A DNA stretch of 64,000 nucleotides from Gemmatimonadaceae bacterium (GCA_040882285.1 JBBEBQ010000005.1:463633-527632); one strand, 5' to 3'. Positions 1 through 8,794 are shown, counted from the first letter of the stretch. The notes: generated by a model from the letters alone, not told the origin. A program made the numbers and translations.

Positions 1-1673
1 ATCTTCCCCTCGAGCGACGGCTCCTCGCCGGTGGTGATGGCGATCACGCGCGCGCCGCGAGCCTTCACCTCCTGCACGTTGGACACGACCTTGTCGAACA
101 CCGAGTCGTGCGGCGTGATGAACACGACCGGCATCTCGGCATCGATCAGCGCGATGGGCCCGTGCTTCATCTCGGCGGCCGGATAACCCTCGGCGTGGAT
201 GTAGCTGATCTCCTTCAGCTTCAGCGCGCCCTCGAGTGCCGTGGGAAAATTGTAGCCGCGTCCGAGGTACAGGAAATTCGTGCTGTCCTTGAACTCCTCC
301 GCGAGGTTCTCGATCCGCGGCGCCGAATCGAGGATCTTCTGGATCTGCGCCGGCAATGCGCGCATCGCCTCGATGATCTCCCGGCCGCGCACGACCGACA
401 GGTTCCGCAGGCGCGCGAGCTTGAGCGTGAACAGCAGCAGCGCGATCACCTGGCAGGTGAACGCCTTGGTGGACGCCACTCCGATCTCGGGGCCGGCGTG
501 CACGTAGATGCCGCCGTCGCTCTCGCGCGCGATGGACGAGCCTACGACGTTCACGATTCCATAAGTGAACGCGCCGCGGTTCTTCGCCTCGCGCATCGCC
601 GCGAGGGTGTCCGCCGTCTCGCCCGACTGCGAGATGACGATGCACAGCGTCCTGTCGTTGATGATCGGATTCCTGTAGCGGAACTCCGACGCGTACTCCA
701 CCTCCACCGGGATCCGCGCCATCTCCTCCAGCATGTGCTCGCCGATGAGCGCGGAATGCCAGCTCGTGCCGCACGCCGTGATCACGACGTTGTCGAACTG
801 AAGCAGCTCTTCGTCGCTCAGGTTGATTCCGCCGAGCTTGGACGTGCCCTCAGCGTCGAGCAGGCGGCCCCGCATGGTATTCTCGATGCTGGCGCCCTGC
901 TCGAAGATCTCCTTGAGCATGAAATGGTCGAACCCGCCGCGCTCGATCTGGTCCAGGTCCCAGTCGATGCGGCTCACTTTCTTCGACAGGCGGCGGGAGC
1001 GCTCGTCGAGGATGTGGTAGCCCTTCCGGTCGAGCACCGCGATGTCGCCGTCGTCCAAATACACGACGTCGCGCGTGTGCGCCAGAATCGCCGACGCGTC
1101 GCTCGCCACGTAGAACTCGTTGTCGCCGATTCCCAGCAGGAGCGGGCTCCCCTTCCTCGCCGCGACGATCTTGTCGGGATCGTCGCTGGAGATGACCGCG
1201 ATGCCGTAGGTGCCGTCGACTTCCTGGAGCGCGTCGATGACCGCGTCCTCCAGGCTCCCGTGAAACGCCTCTTCGATGAGATGCGCGAGCGTCTCGGTGT
1301 CGGTCTCGGACACGAACTTGTGCCCGGCGGCCTCGAGCTGTTTGCGCAGAACCGACGAGTTCTCGATGATGCCGTTGTGCACGACCGCGATGTGGCCCTT
1401 GCAGTCCACGTGTGGGTGGGCGTTGCACTCGGTCGGCGCGCCGTGCGTCGCCCAGCGGGTGTGCGCGATGCCGGTGTTGCCCTCGATCGGCGACGCGGCC
1501 AGCGCCTCCTCCAGGCGCGAGATCTTACCCGCCGCCTTCCGCGTCTCCAGCCCATTCCCGTTCATCACGGCGATCCCGGCCGAGTCGTAGCCGCGATACT
1601 CCAGCCGTCGAAGGCCCTCTATGAGAACCGGATTGGCGAGATTGGGACCAACGTATCCAACAATGCCACACAT
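1..1673 (-). CDS. glmS: Glutamine--fructose-6-phosphate aminotransferase, 3' end cut by the window
   Basis: It makes glucosamine-6-phosphate from fructose-6-phosphate and glutamine, the first step to UDP-GlcNAc for peptidoglycan and LPS. The protein starts MCGIVGYVG, so Cys2 is the N-terminal glutaminase nucleophile once Met is removed; the THRWATHG segment follows near residue 75. Two SIS sugar-isomerase domains follow (SQSGETADT and STKAFTCQ are visible). About 557 codons are present; family members are near 600-610, so roughly 50 C-terminal residues lie outside the window. The start is fixed because Cys must be residue 2. It sits 19 bp downstream of glmM on the same strand, so the two are very probably co-transcribed. 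Confidence 0.97.
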   Translation of the reverse strand, partial: MCGIVGYVGPNLANPVLIEGLRRLEYRGYDSAGIAVMNGNGLETRKAAGKISRLEEALAASPIEGNTGIAHTRWATHGAPTECNAHPHVDCKGHIAVVHNGIIENSSVLRKQLEAAGHKFVSETDTETLAHLIEEAFHGSLEDAVIDALQEVDGTYGIAVISSDDPDKIVAARKGSPLLLGIGDNEFYVASDASAILAHTRDVVYLDDGDIAVLDRKGYHILDERSRRLSKKVSRIDWDLDQIERGGFDHFMLKEIFEQGASIENTMRGRLLDAEGTSKLGGINLSDEELLQFDNVVITACGTSWHSALIGEHMLEEMARIPVEVEYASEFRYRNPIINDRTLCIVISQSGETADTLAAMREAKNRGAFTYGIVNVVGSSIARESDGGIYVHAGPEIGVASTKAFTCQVIALLLFTLKLARLRNLSVVRGREIIEAMRALPAQIQKILDSAPRIENLAEEFKDSTNFLYLGRGYNFPTALEGALKLKEISYIHAEGYPAAEMKHGPIALIDAEMPVVFITPHDSVFDKVVSNVQEVKARGARVIAITTGEEPSLEGK

Positions 1674-1692
1674 GGAATCGCCGTTAGGGGTG

Positions 1693-3081
1693 CTAAGCTA
1701 GCCGGTCGAGGAGCGTCCGGGCCTCTAGTATCATATGCCGTGCCCCCGCCTCGTCGGGAGCTTCGGCGATCACGCGAACGATCGGCTCGGTCCCCGAAGG
1801 CCTGACGTGGACCCAGCGGTCGGCCCACGCCAGCCTGAGCCCGTCCTGCGTGTCGGGCGTAGCATCGGGAAACGCCTTCCTGAGCGCGTCGTACACGCCG
1901 TCGAGTGGCACGGCCGGCCGGTCGAGCTTGTCCTTCACGATCGAGTACCGCGGATAGCCCGCGACTATCTCCGACAGCGGCTTCCCCTCGCTCGCGAGCA
2001 GGTGCAGAACCAGCGCGGCCCCAACCGGCGCGTCCCGGCCGAGGTGGACTTCCGTCAGAATGACGCCGCCGTTCCCCTCGCCGCCGATCGGCGCCCCTTC
2101 CTCCCGCATGCGTACAGCGACGTTCACTTCCCCGACCGGCGCCCGGATCACCTCACGCCCCGACTGCGCGGCGACGTCCTCCATGATCCGGCTCGTGGAC
2201 AGGTTCGTGACGAGGTTGCCGGGCCGGTGCTGCAGCACCACGCGGGCGGCGAGCGCGAGCGTGAAGTCCTCGCCGATGGCCCTGCCTTCGTCGGATACCA
2301 GCGCGAGCCGGTCCACGTCGGGATCGACGGCGAGGCCGATGTCCGCGCCGTGCGCCTTGACCAGCTCTTCGAGCTCTCCGAGGTTCTCCGCGACGGGCTC
2401 CGGCGCGCGCGGGAAGCGCCCGTCGGTCTCCATGTTGATCGCGGTGACCTTGCAGCCGAGACGGTCCAGCAGCACGGGCATGATCACCGCGCCGGCGCCC
2501 CGCACGCAGTCGAGCGCGACGTGGAAGCGGCGGCCGCGGATGGCGTCCGCGGCGAGGAACGGGATCGCCAGGATCCGCTCGATGTGCCGCGCGACCGCGC
2601 CGGTGTCCTCCGTGAGCGCGCCAAGGCCGTCCCACGACGCGCGGGGAATAGCGGCCTCCAGCATCTTTCGCATCGCCGCGCCCTGCGCGGCATCCAGGAA
2701 CAGCCCCGAGGACGCGATGAACTTCAGCGCGTTCCACTCGATCGGGTTGTGGCTGGCCGTGATGGCTAGGCCGCCCGCCGCGTGGTGATGCTCGACCGCG
2801 AGCTGCACCGTCGGCGTGGGAACCATCCCGATGTCGATGATGTCGCAGCCCACGGACTGCAGCGCCGAGACGACGACGCGGTGAAACATGGGTCCCGACA
2901 CCCTGCTGTCGCGCCCGAGCACCACCTTGGCCCGCGCTCCCTTCGCCCGCGCGCTCGCGGATTCACCCGCGGCCCACGCGCCGAACGCGGCCGCGAAGTG
3001 GGCCACGACTTCCGGTGTCAGCCCCTCGCCCACGCGCCCGCGGACGCCGGATACCCCGACCATCAATCCTTCGTGAGTCAT
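1693..3081 (-). CDS. glmM: Phosphoglucosamine mutase
   Basis: It converts glucosamine-6-phosphate to glucosamine-1-phosphate, the step after GlmS. The 462-residue length is normal for the family. Visible in order: GVSGVRGRVG at the N-terminus, the phosphoserine loop TASHNP (Ser110), the metal loop DPDVDR (about residue 255), the sugar-binding GGEGNGG, and the phosphate-binding RPSGTEP near the C-terminus. These match the alpha-D-phosphohexomutase superfamily. The pairing with glmS makes phosphoglucosamine rather than phosphomannose the likely substrate; that specificity is inferred from context. First gene of the glmM-glmS unit. Confidence 0.93.
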   Translation of the reverse strand: MTHEGLMVGVSGVRGRVGEGLTPEVVAHFAAAFGAWAAGESASARAKGARAKVVLGRDSRVSGPMFHRVVVSALQSVGCDIIDIGMVPTPTVQLAVEHHHAAGGLAITASHNPIEWNALKFIASSGLFLDAAQGAAMRKMLEAAIPRASWDGLGALTEDTGAVARHIERILAIPFLAADAIRGRRFHVALDCVRGAGAVIMPVLLDRLGCKVTAINMETDGRFPRAPEPVAENLGELEELVKAHGADIGLAVDPDVDRLALVSDEGRAIGEDFTLALAARVVLQHRPGNLVTNLSTSRIMEDVAAQSGREVIRAPVGEVNVAVRMREEGAPIGGEGNGGVILTEVHLGRDAPVGAALVLHLLASEGKPLSEIVAGYPRYSIVKDKLDRPAVPLDGVYDALRKAFPDATPDTQDGLRLAWADRWVHVRPSGTEPIVRVIAEAPDEAGARHMILEARTLLDRLA

Positions 3082-3153
3082 TTCGTCGTGGTTATCGGAA
3101 AAATGCCGCGTGCCGCCGCTGGGGAAAATCTAGTCGCGGTCCGGCCGCGCTCC

Positions 3154-3260
3154 CTAAACCGCGGAGCGGAATCCTTCTCCGGCCATGAGCCGTACCAACA
3201 CCTGCCGCAGACGCGGCTCGTCGTCGACCACGAGGCAGTTGACGCCTTCGCGCTTAGACA
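3154..3260 (-). pseudogene. Response-regulator receiver-domain stub
   Basis: In the gap between glmM and metB the minus strand encodes about 35 residues including CLVVDDEPRLRQVLVRLMAG, an unmistakable beginning of a receiver domain (acidic Asp-Asp pair after the first beta strand, then helix 1). It runs into TAG after GFRSAV, where a complete receiver would have about 90 more residues including the phospho-acceptor Asp. A TTG at about 3260 is the only nearby start. It reads as the residue of a deleted response-regulator gene rather than a functional peptide. Confidence 0.6.
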
Positions 3261-3309
3261 AAGCGCTTTTGGTTAACTTTTCGCGGCAAGCCCTTCCTCC
3301 ATCGATCTC

Positions 3310-4473
3310 ATGACTCGCATCTTCGACAGCGATCTCGAATCCGCCTTCGCTACCCGCGCAATTCATGCGGGGCAGCGCCCGGAGCCCCTGGCGGGCGCGA
3401 TAATGACCCCGGTCTACCTCACGTCCACTTATGTGCAGACCGGACTGGGCGAAAACAAGGGGTATGAGTACGCTCGCGGTAAGAATCCTACACGCGAAGC
3501 GCTGGAGCGGAACGTCGCGGCCCTCGAGGGCGCGCGGCACGGCTTCGCCTTCTCCAGCGGCATGGGCTGTCTCGACTCTATCATGAAGCTGTTCTCCGCT
3601 GGCGACCACATCGTCTGCGGGGAGAGCGTGTACGGCGGGACGTTCCGCCTGTTCGACAAGATACTTAGCCGGATGGGCATGTCCTTCTCGTTCGTGGATA
3701 CGCGCGATCCGAACAGGATCTCGGAGGCCGTCACCGCTTCGACGCGCGCGATCCTGGTCGAGACGCCCACCAATCCACTGATGCGCCTCACCGACCTCTC
3801 GGCGGCTGCGACGATCGCGCGGGACGCCGGCGCGCTGCTCATCGTGGACAACACGTTCGCCAGCCCGTACTTCCAGCGCCCGCTGGAGCACGGCGCCAGC
3901 ATCGTGTACCACTCGACCACCAAGTACCTCAACGGCCACAGCGACATGATCGGCGGTATCGCGGTGACCAGCGACGACTTGCTGGCCGAGCGGCTGCAGT
4001 TCATCGTGAACGCGGCGGGCGCGATTCCGGGCCCATTCGACTGCTGGCTCGCGCTCCGCGGCACCAAGACGCTGCATCTGCGCATGGAGCGGCACGACAG
4101 CAACGGCCGCGCGATCGCGCAGTGGCTGGCCGGGCGCGTGGGCGAGGAAAACGTGCTTTATCCTGGGCTACCCTCCCACCCGCAGCACGAGTTAGCCAAA
4201 AAGCAGATGAGCGGCTTCGGCGGGATGATCTCGGTCGAGCTTGGCACGAAGGACCGCGCCGACGCCGTTCTCCGCAAGGTTCGCGTCTTCTCCCTGGCCG
4301 AGTCGCTCGGCGGCGTCGAGAGTCTCATCAGCAACCCGGCGTCGATGACGCACGCGTCGGTTCCCGCCGAGCGTCGCGCGCAGCTCGGGCTGTCGGACGG
4401 GCTCATCCGGCTGTCGTGCGGCGTGGAGGACGTGGGCGATCTCATCGCCGATCTGGATCAGGCATTGGGATGA
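3310..4473 (+). CDS. metB: Cystathionine gamma-synthase / PLP-dependent Cys-Met metabolism enzyme
   Basis: Fold-type I PLP enzyme of the Cys/Met metabolism family, 387 residues, full length. Visible: N-terminal TRAIHAGQ, the substrate/PLP region YEYARGKNPTREALE, the PLP phosphate segment FSSGMG, the Asp-containing IVDNTFASP and the Schiff-base lysine in HSTTKYLNGHSD (Lys205). These features are shared by cystathionine gamma-synthase, beta-lyase, gamma-lyase and O-acetyl/succinylhomoserine sulfhydrylase, so the exact reaction is not fixed by sequence alone. metB is the default for this length. It ends in an ATGA overlap with purD, so the two genes are translationally coupled, although the pathways are unrelated. 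Confidence 0.85.
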   Translation: MTRIFDSDLESAFATRAIHAGQRPEPLAGAIMTPVYLTSTYVQTGLGENKGYEYARGKNPTREALERNVAALEGARHGFAFSSGMGCLDSIMKLFSAGDHIVCGESVYGGTFRLFDKILSRMGMSFSFVDTRDPNRISEAVTASTRAILVETPTNPLMRLTDLSAAATIARDAGALLIVDNTFASPYFQRPLEHGASIVYHSTTKYLNGHSDMIGGIAVTSDDLLAERLQFIVNAAGAIPGPFDCWLALRGTKTLHLRMERHDSNGRAIAQWLAGRVGEENVLYPGLPSHPQHELAKKQMSGFGGMISVELGTKDRADAVLRKVRVFSLAESLGGVESLISNPASMTHASVPAERRAQLGLSDGLIRLSCGVEDVGDLIADLDQALG

Positions 4474-5729
4474 AGGTCCTGCTCGTCGGAGGAGGCGGGC
4501 GCGAGCACGCGCTGGCCTGGAAGCTTCACTCCGATGATCCGTCAATCGAGCTGATAGCCGCGCCGGGAAACCCGGGGATCGCGGAGCACGCGCGGTGCGA
4601 AAACGTCGCGCCTGCCGATCTCGGCGGACTGCTGGCGCTCGCCGAGCGGGAGCAGGTCGGCCTCACGGTCGTCGGGCCCGAGGCTCCGCTCGCCGCGGGC
4701 ATCGTGGACCGCTTTCGCGAGCGGGGGCACGCCATCTTCGGGCCGACGGCGGCCGCGGCTCGCATCGAGAGCTCGAAATCGTTCGCGAAGCGCATGATGG
4801 GCGAAGCCGGTGTCCCCACGGCGCGCGCCGTCGCGACCGGCGACGTAGCGCTGGCGAAGCGTACTGTCGCTGACTACGGCGCGCCTGTCGTGATCAAGGC
4901 CAGCGGGCTCGCGGCCGGAAAGGGCGTCGTGGTGGCGCAGACCATCACCGAAGCCGAAGCGGCCATCGACCGGCTGCTCGGCGAGCGCGCGCTGGGCGAC
5001 GCCGGCAGCGAGATCCTCGTGGAAGAGTTCATGGAGGGCGAGGAGCTGTCGCTGTTCGTGCTCACCGATGGCACGACGGCGATTCCGATGCTGGCCGCGC
5101 AGGATCACAAGCGGCTGCTCGACGGCGACGCCGGACCGAACACGGGCGGGATGGGGGCGTACGCGCCCGTCGCGATCGGGACTCCGGCCCTGGTGCGCGA
5201 CGTCATGGAGCGAATCATCCACCCGTCGCTGCGCTGGATGCGCGAGAACAAATCGGCGTTCACCGGCCTGCTGTACGCGGGGTTGATGGTCACCCGCGAT
5301 GGGCCGAAGGTGGTGGAGTTCAATTGCCGGTTCGGCGATCCGGAGACGCAGGCCCTGCTCCCTCTGCTGGTGACTCCGCTCTTGCCGCTGCTTGAGGGTG
5401 CGGCCGGCCGCCTCGTGGATTCAGGGTTGACGTGGCGAAGCGGAGCGTCGGTGACGACGGTGGTTGCGGCCGCCGGTTACCCCGACGCGCCGCGGACCGG
5501 AGACGTGGTGACGATCCCGCGGGTCGCGGGCGACGTGCATGTCTTTCACGCGGGAACGGCGCGGGACGCGGCCGGTCGGCTCGTCAGCGCCGGCGGGCGC
5601 GTGCTGAGCATTACGGCGCTGGGGACCGACGTCCGAGGGGCGGCGTTACTCAGCAGGACGGTCGCTGAGCAGGTCGGTCTCGTGGGGAAGCAACTGCGTC
5701 GGGACATCGGGTGGCGTTCGATCGGATGA
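4470..5729 (+). CDS. purD: Phosphoribosylamine--glycine ligase
   Basis: It joins phosphoribosylamine and glycine to GAR in purine synthesis. 419 residues, normal length. N-terminal MKVLLVGGGGREHALAWKL, ATP-grasp region with VVIKASGLAAGKGV, then GPNTGGMGAY and the metal-binding VVEFNCRFGDPETQ. The ATG at 4470 overlaps the metB stop (ATGA); the frame is open further upstream, but the family N-terminus begins exactly at this Met. Its last 84 bp overlap the 3' end of the convergent DUF4918 gene. Confidence 0.96.
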   Translation: MKVLLVGGGGREHALAWKLHSDDPSIELIAAPGNPGIAEHARCENVAPADLGGLLALAEREQVGLTVVGPEAPLAAGIVDRFRERGHAIFGPTAAAARIESSKSFAKRMMGEAGVPTARAVATGDVALAKRTVADYGAPVVIKASGLAAGKGVVVAQTITEAEAAIDRLLGERALGDAGSEILVEEFMEGEELSLFVLTDGTTAIPMLAAQDHKRLLDGDAGPNTGGMGAYAPVAIGTPALVRDVMERIIHPSLRWMRENKSAFTGLLYAGLMVTRDGPKVVEFNCRFGDPETQALLPLLVTPLLPLLEGAAGRLVDSGLTWRSGASVTTVVAAAGYPDAPRTGDVVTIPRVAGDVHVFHAGTARDAAGRLVSAGGRVLSITALGTDVRGAALLSRTVAEQVGLVGKQLRRDIGWRSIG

Positions 5730-6401
5730 CAAAACCTCATAATATTTCTCGACGTATTCGTCGATCCGCGGCTGCTGGTATTGCATGATCCACCGAGGGT
5801 GCTCTAGCGCCACCAGTTCCCGAAAGAAACCGTGCTCAGCGTTGAGTTCTCGTAGAAACCGAAAATTCTCACTTATACCCAGGACGAAAACTCGGTCGGT
5901 TTTACCGCCCATGGCAATCTGACGCTCGATCGTTTCTACGATGAACGGCTTCAGCGACCGGGCCAGCAAGCGGTCGTCATAATAGTTCAGATTGATTCCC
6001 TTTCTGATGAAGCCAAGCGGAGAGACCGCGGTAAGGAAAAAGTTGCGATAGAACTTTCGCGGCCCGCCGAACCGGTCGATGACCTTGTAAATAAATACGG
6101 ACGAAAGCTCGTGTTTCCTGGGCAAGCTGTTGCGGACGCCACAAGGGTCGGCGAGCGCTTTCGGATCGGTGAAGGTGACGCCTGTGATTCCGGCGCCGAA
6201 TCTCCCCGGATTGATTCCTAGCACCAGAGTGCGCGGCCGGTTGTCGTCGAAGTACTTCTCGAGAAACAGCCGAACGTAGCTGCGGACTCGCGCGTCCATG
6301 TACGGATTCATCACGATCACTCCACGGGGCGTCCGGGGCGAAGTCAGCCCCTTGTAAAACCGGAATGCGCGCGCCGCAAAGGTGTCTCCGCTCCTGGCCA
6401 T
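5646..6401 (-). CDS. Uracil-DNA-glycosylase-like protein, DUF4918 (SMUG2-like) family
   Basis: 251 residues. The sequence closely follows the DUF4918 branch of the uracil-DNA glycosylase superfamily: FRFYKGL near the N-terminus, motif 1 LGINPGRFGAGITGVTFTDP, a conserved SSVFIYKVIDRFGGPRKFY, SPLGF and NYYDD, and the C-terminal LEHPRWIMQYQ that supplies the second glycosylase motif (HPR). The likely role is excision of damaged or deaminated bases; which base is unknown. Met at 6401 precedes the expected family N-terminus. It is transcribed away from mutM, with only about 70 bp between starts, and its last 28 codons lie antisense to the end of purD. Confidence 0.85.
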   Translation of the reverse strand: MARSGDTFAARAFRFYKGLTSPRTPRGVIVMNPYMDARVRSYVRLFLEKYFDDNRPRTLVLGINPGRFGAGITGVTFTDPKALADPCGVRNSLPRKHELSSVFIYKVIDRFGGPRKFYRNFFLTAVSPLGFIRKGINLNYYDDRLLARSLKPFIVETIERQIAMGGKTDRVFVLGISENFRFLRELNAEHGFFRELVALEHPRWIMQYQQPRIDEYVEKYYEVLSSDRTPPDVPTQLLPHETDLLSDRPAE

Positions 6402-6460
6402 GAGACGTACCTTAAACGCGCGGAACTCCAACGCCAATCCGCGCGTGTTCGGCCGCTTGC

Positions 6461-6466
6461 TATAAT
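6461..6466 (+). promoter_or_regulatory. -10 element (TATAAT) directly before mutM
   Basis: A perfect TATAAT ends only 5 bases before the GTG of mutM. Transcription would start about at the GTG, so the mutM transcript is predicted to be leaderless. No convincing -35 hexamer is visible at the usual spacing, and no ribosome-binding site could fit. The start codon is fixed because Pro must follow Met in this family. Confidence 0.55.
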
Positions 6467-6471
6467 CCAGC

Positions 6472-7278
6472 GTGCCCGAGCTTCCTGAAGTCGAGACCAT
6501 GGCCCGCGACCTCCACAAGCGGGTGCGCGGCCGCACTGTCGTCGGCGTCTCGGTCCACAGGCCCGACGTCCTCAGGGGCGCTTCGCCGCGGAAGCTCGAG
6601 CGGGTTCTCGTGGGCAGCCGGATCGTGCGGGTGTGGCGCCGGGCGAAGCTCGCGGTCATCGATTTCGACTCGGGCGCGCGCGTCGCCGTGCAGCCGCGGT
6701 TCACCGGGAGCTTCGTGGTCGAGCGCTCCGGCCGCGGGGCCGACCAGTACTGCACGCTGCATCTCGCTCTCGACGACGGCCGCCGGCTGCATTACCGTGA
6801 CGTGCGGCGGCTGGGGACCTTCCAGCTTTTCACACCGAAGGAATTCGAGGCGTATGTATCCAAGCTCGGCCCGGAGCCGCTCGAGGCGGATTTCACGGGC
6901 GACTCGCTGTACGAGCTGTTACAGAAGTCCATCAGGCCGGTCAAGCCGCTGATCATGGACCAGCACCGGCTCGCTGGAGTGGGCAACATCTACGCGAGCG
7001 AAGCGCTCTGGCGCGCGAAGATCGACCCGTCGCGCTCCTCCCGCACGGTCGCCCGGAGGGAGGCGCAGCTGCTGCGTGACGCGATCGTGTCGGTCCTTAC
7101 CGAATCCATCGAGCTGCGCGGCACGACGATCCGTGATTATGCGGAGGGAGCATTCGCCGAGAAGCTCGACGCGTACGACCGCGCGGGCGAGCCGTGCCAC
7201 CGGTGCAAGACCAGGATCGCGCTCACCCACGCGATCGATGGGCGCGCCACGTATTTCTGCCCCCGGTGCCAGCGCTGA
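6472..7278 (+). CDS. mutM: Formamidopyrimidine-DNA glycosylase
   Basis: Bifunctional glycosylase/AP lyase that removes 8-oxoguanine and formamidopyrimidines. 268 residues, full length. It begins M-PELPEVETMARDL, giving the catalytic Pro (N-terminal after Met removal) and Glu; the conserved Lys region lies in VQPRFTGSF; MDQHRLAGVGNIYASEALW is the helix-two-turn-helix; and the C-terminus carries the four-cysteine zinc finger (CHRC ... CPRC) with the DNA-binding GR in IDGRATYFC. The start is GTG at 6472. One base separates its stop from the next gene, so mutM and the GIY-YIG gene form an operon. Confidence 0.96.
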   Translation: MPELPEVETMARDLHKRVRGRTVVGVSVHRPDVLRGASPRKLERVLVGSRIVRVWRRAKLAVIDFDSGARVAVQPRFTGSFVVERSGRGADQYCTLHLALDDGRRLHYRDVRRLGTFQLFTPKEFEAYVSKLGPEPLEADFTGDSLYELLQKSIRPVKPLIMDQHRLAGVGNIYASEALWRAKIDPSRSSRTVARREAQLLRDAIVSVLTESIELRGTTIRDYAEGAFAEKLDAYDRAGEPCHRCKTRIALTHAIDGRATYFCPRCQR

Positions 7279-7279
7279 C

Positions 7280-8383
7280 ATGAGGCGGAAGACCGCGCGG
7301 GCCGCGTACGTCACCGACGCCGAGCTGGACGCGATGCGCCGGTACGTCCGCGGGAGCGCGCTCGACAAGCCCGGCGTGTACCGGATGATCTCTCCCGGCG
7401 GCGAGGTGCTGTACGTCGGCAAGTCCAAGCGGATCCGCGCGCGGCTGATGAGCTACTTCCGCTGCGAGTTCCCCGCCGAGAAGGGCGCGCGGATGCTGCG
7501 CGAGGCGAACGCCATTGACTGGGAATACACGCCGAGCGAGTTCGCCGCGCTGCTGCAAGAGCTGCGGCTGATCAAGAAATTCCGTCCGCGGTTCAACGTG
7601 ATGATGAAGTCGGACGGGAGGCATTACGCGTTCATCAAGCTGGCCGACTCCACCGCGCCGAAGCTGCTGGTGGTGCGGGCGCCGACGCTCGACGACAGCT
7701 CGGTGTACTACGGCCCATTCCACGGCGCGCAGCGGCTCGGCGAGGCGGTGCGGGAGCTGAGCGACGCGCTCGGCCTGCGCGACTGCGCCCTCGATCACAA
7801 GATGGTGTTCTCCGATCAGCCGGAGCTGTTCGAGACGCCGCCGATCACGCCGGGGTGCATCCGGTACGAGATCGGCAAGTGCGTGGGTCCGTGCTGCGGC
7901 GCGACCTCGGTGGCGCGGTACATGAGCCGCGTGACCGACGCGCGCGCGTTTCTCGAGGGGCGGCACGACGGGCCGATCGAAGCACTGCGCGAGTCCATGA
8001 TCATAGCCAGCGAGCTGATGCACTTCGAGCGCGCCGCTTCCCTGCGCGACAAGCTCCAGCGGCTGGAAGACCTGCGGGAGGAGTTCACGGGGCTGCGGTT
8101 CGCGGTCGAGACGCTGTCGTTCACCTACACGGTGAAGGGCTTCGAGGGCGACGACCGCGTGTACGTGATCAGGCGCGGGCTCGTGCGCGCCGAGCAGCAG
8201 AAGCCGAAATCGCGGAAGGAGAAGTCCGCGTTGCAGCGGATGGTGCAGTCCATGTTCGCCAACGAGCCGCAGCCGGCGCCGGGCGTGGTCCCGACGCACG
8301 CGATCGACGAGCTGATGCTCGTGTCGTCCTGGTTCCGCCGTCATCCGAAGGAGCTGAAGCGGACGAAACCGCTCGTCGCGTAG
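7280..8383 (+). CDS. UvrC-like GIY-YIG nuclease lacking the C-terminal nuclease half
   Basis: 367 residues. GIY-YIG domain at about 25-110 (KPGVYRMI ... VLYVGKSKRIRARLMSYF), then the UvrC-type segment GCIRYEIGKCVGPCCG and a UVR-like helix ASELMHFERAASLRDKLQRL. There is no UvrC C-terminal RNase-H-like endonuclease domain and no helix-hairpin-helix pair; a full UvrC is about 600 residues. Such a layout resembles Cho-type proteins, which make only the 3' incision, but assignment to Cho itself is uncertain. The start ATG at 7280 follows the mutM stop by one base; an upstream Met in the same frame would lie inside mutM and is less likely. Confidence 0.82.
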   Translation: MRRKTARAAYVTDAELDAMRRYVRGSALDKPGVYRMISPGGEVLYVGKSKRIRARLMSYFRCEFPAEKGARMLREANAIDWEYTPSEFAALLQELRLIKKFRPRFNVMMKSDGRHYAFIKLADSTAPKLLVVRAPTLDDSSVYYGPFHGAQRLGEAVRELSDALGLRDCALDHKMVFSDQPELFETPPITPGCIRYEIGKCVGPCCGATSVARYMSRVTDARAFLEGRHDGPIEALRESMIIASELMHFERAASLRDKLQRLEDLREEFTGLRFAVETLSFTYTVKGFEGDDRVYVIRRGLVRAEQQKPKSRKEKSALQRMVQSMFANEPQPAPGVVPTHAIDELMLVSSWFRRHPKELKRTKPLVA

Positions 8384-8389
8384 GAGCCG

Positions 8390-8758
8390 CTACGTCGCCA
8401 GCTGCTCGCCCCCCGTGGATGGCCGGCGGAGGATCCGCCGGACCGCGAGCAGACCCATGATCCAACCTACCGGGTAGGGCAGAATCAGAAGGCCCCACCA
8501 GTTGGAGCGTCCCGAGTTTCCGCCGAATCCTCCGACGGAGCTCAACGCCCACAGGGCGCCGACGCCGAACACCACCAGCGCGAAAGCCCAGTAGAGGAGC
8601 TTCTCTTGCCGGCCGTGTCCCAGCCAGGCACCGAACGTGACCAGGGCAATCCCGGCCAGAATCACGAGCGATCCCTCCATCAGGTCGAGAATTCCGGCCA
8701 GCATAGCGACCAGACCGACGATCACGAGTATTCGCGGCCAACGCGCACTTCGGTTCAT
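8390..8758 (-). CDS. Small membrane protein, four predicted helices
   Basis: About 122 residues, mostly hydrophobic, with four likely transmembrane helices (ILVIVGLVAMLAGILDL, then a second, LLYWAFALVVFGVGALWAL and WWGLLILPYPVGWIMGLLAV), ending in a basic cytoplasmic-type tail. ATG at 8758 is preceded by GGAGG at a good distance; a GTG seven codons upstream lacks this site. I do not recognise a family. It ends within a few bases of the convergent GIY-YIG gene. Confidence 0.75.
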   Translation of the reverse strand: MNRSARWPRILVIVGLVAMLAGILDLMEGSLVILAGIALVTFGAWLGHGRQEKLLYWAFALVVFGVGALWALSSVGGFGGNSGRSNWWGLLILPYPVGWIMGLLAVRRILRRPSTGGEQLAT

Positions 8759-8794
8759 TGGAGCCTCCGCGGATAGCACTTGTGTAACTAGTGG

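Noticed and set aside
108..1805. A 565-codon open frame on the plus strand opposite glmS
   Set aside because: It is antisense to a gene with clear GlmS motifs; the protein is Arg/His/Asp-rich with no family pattern, as expected for a high-GC antisense shadow.
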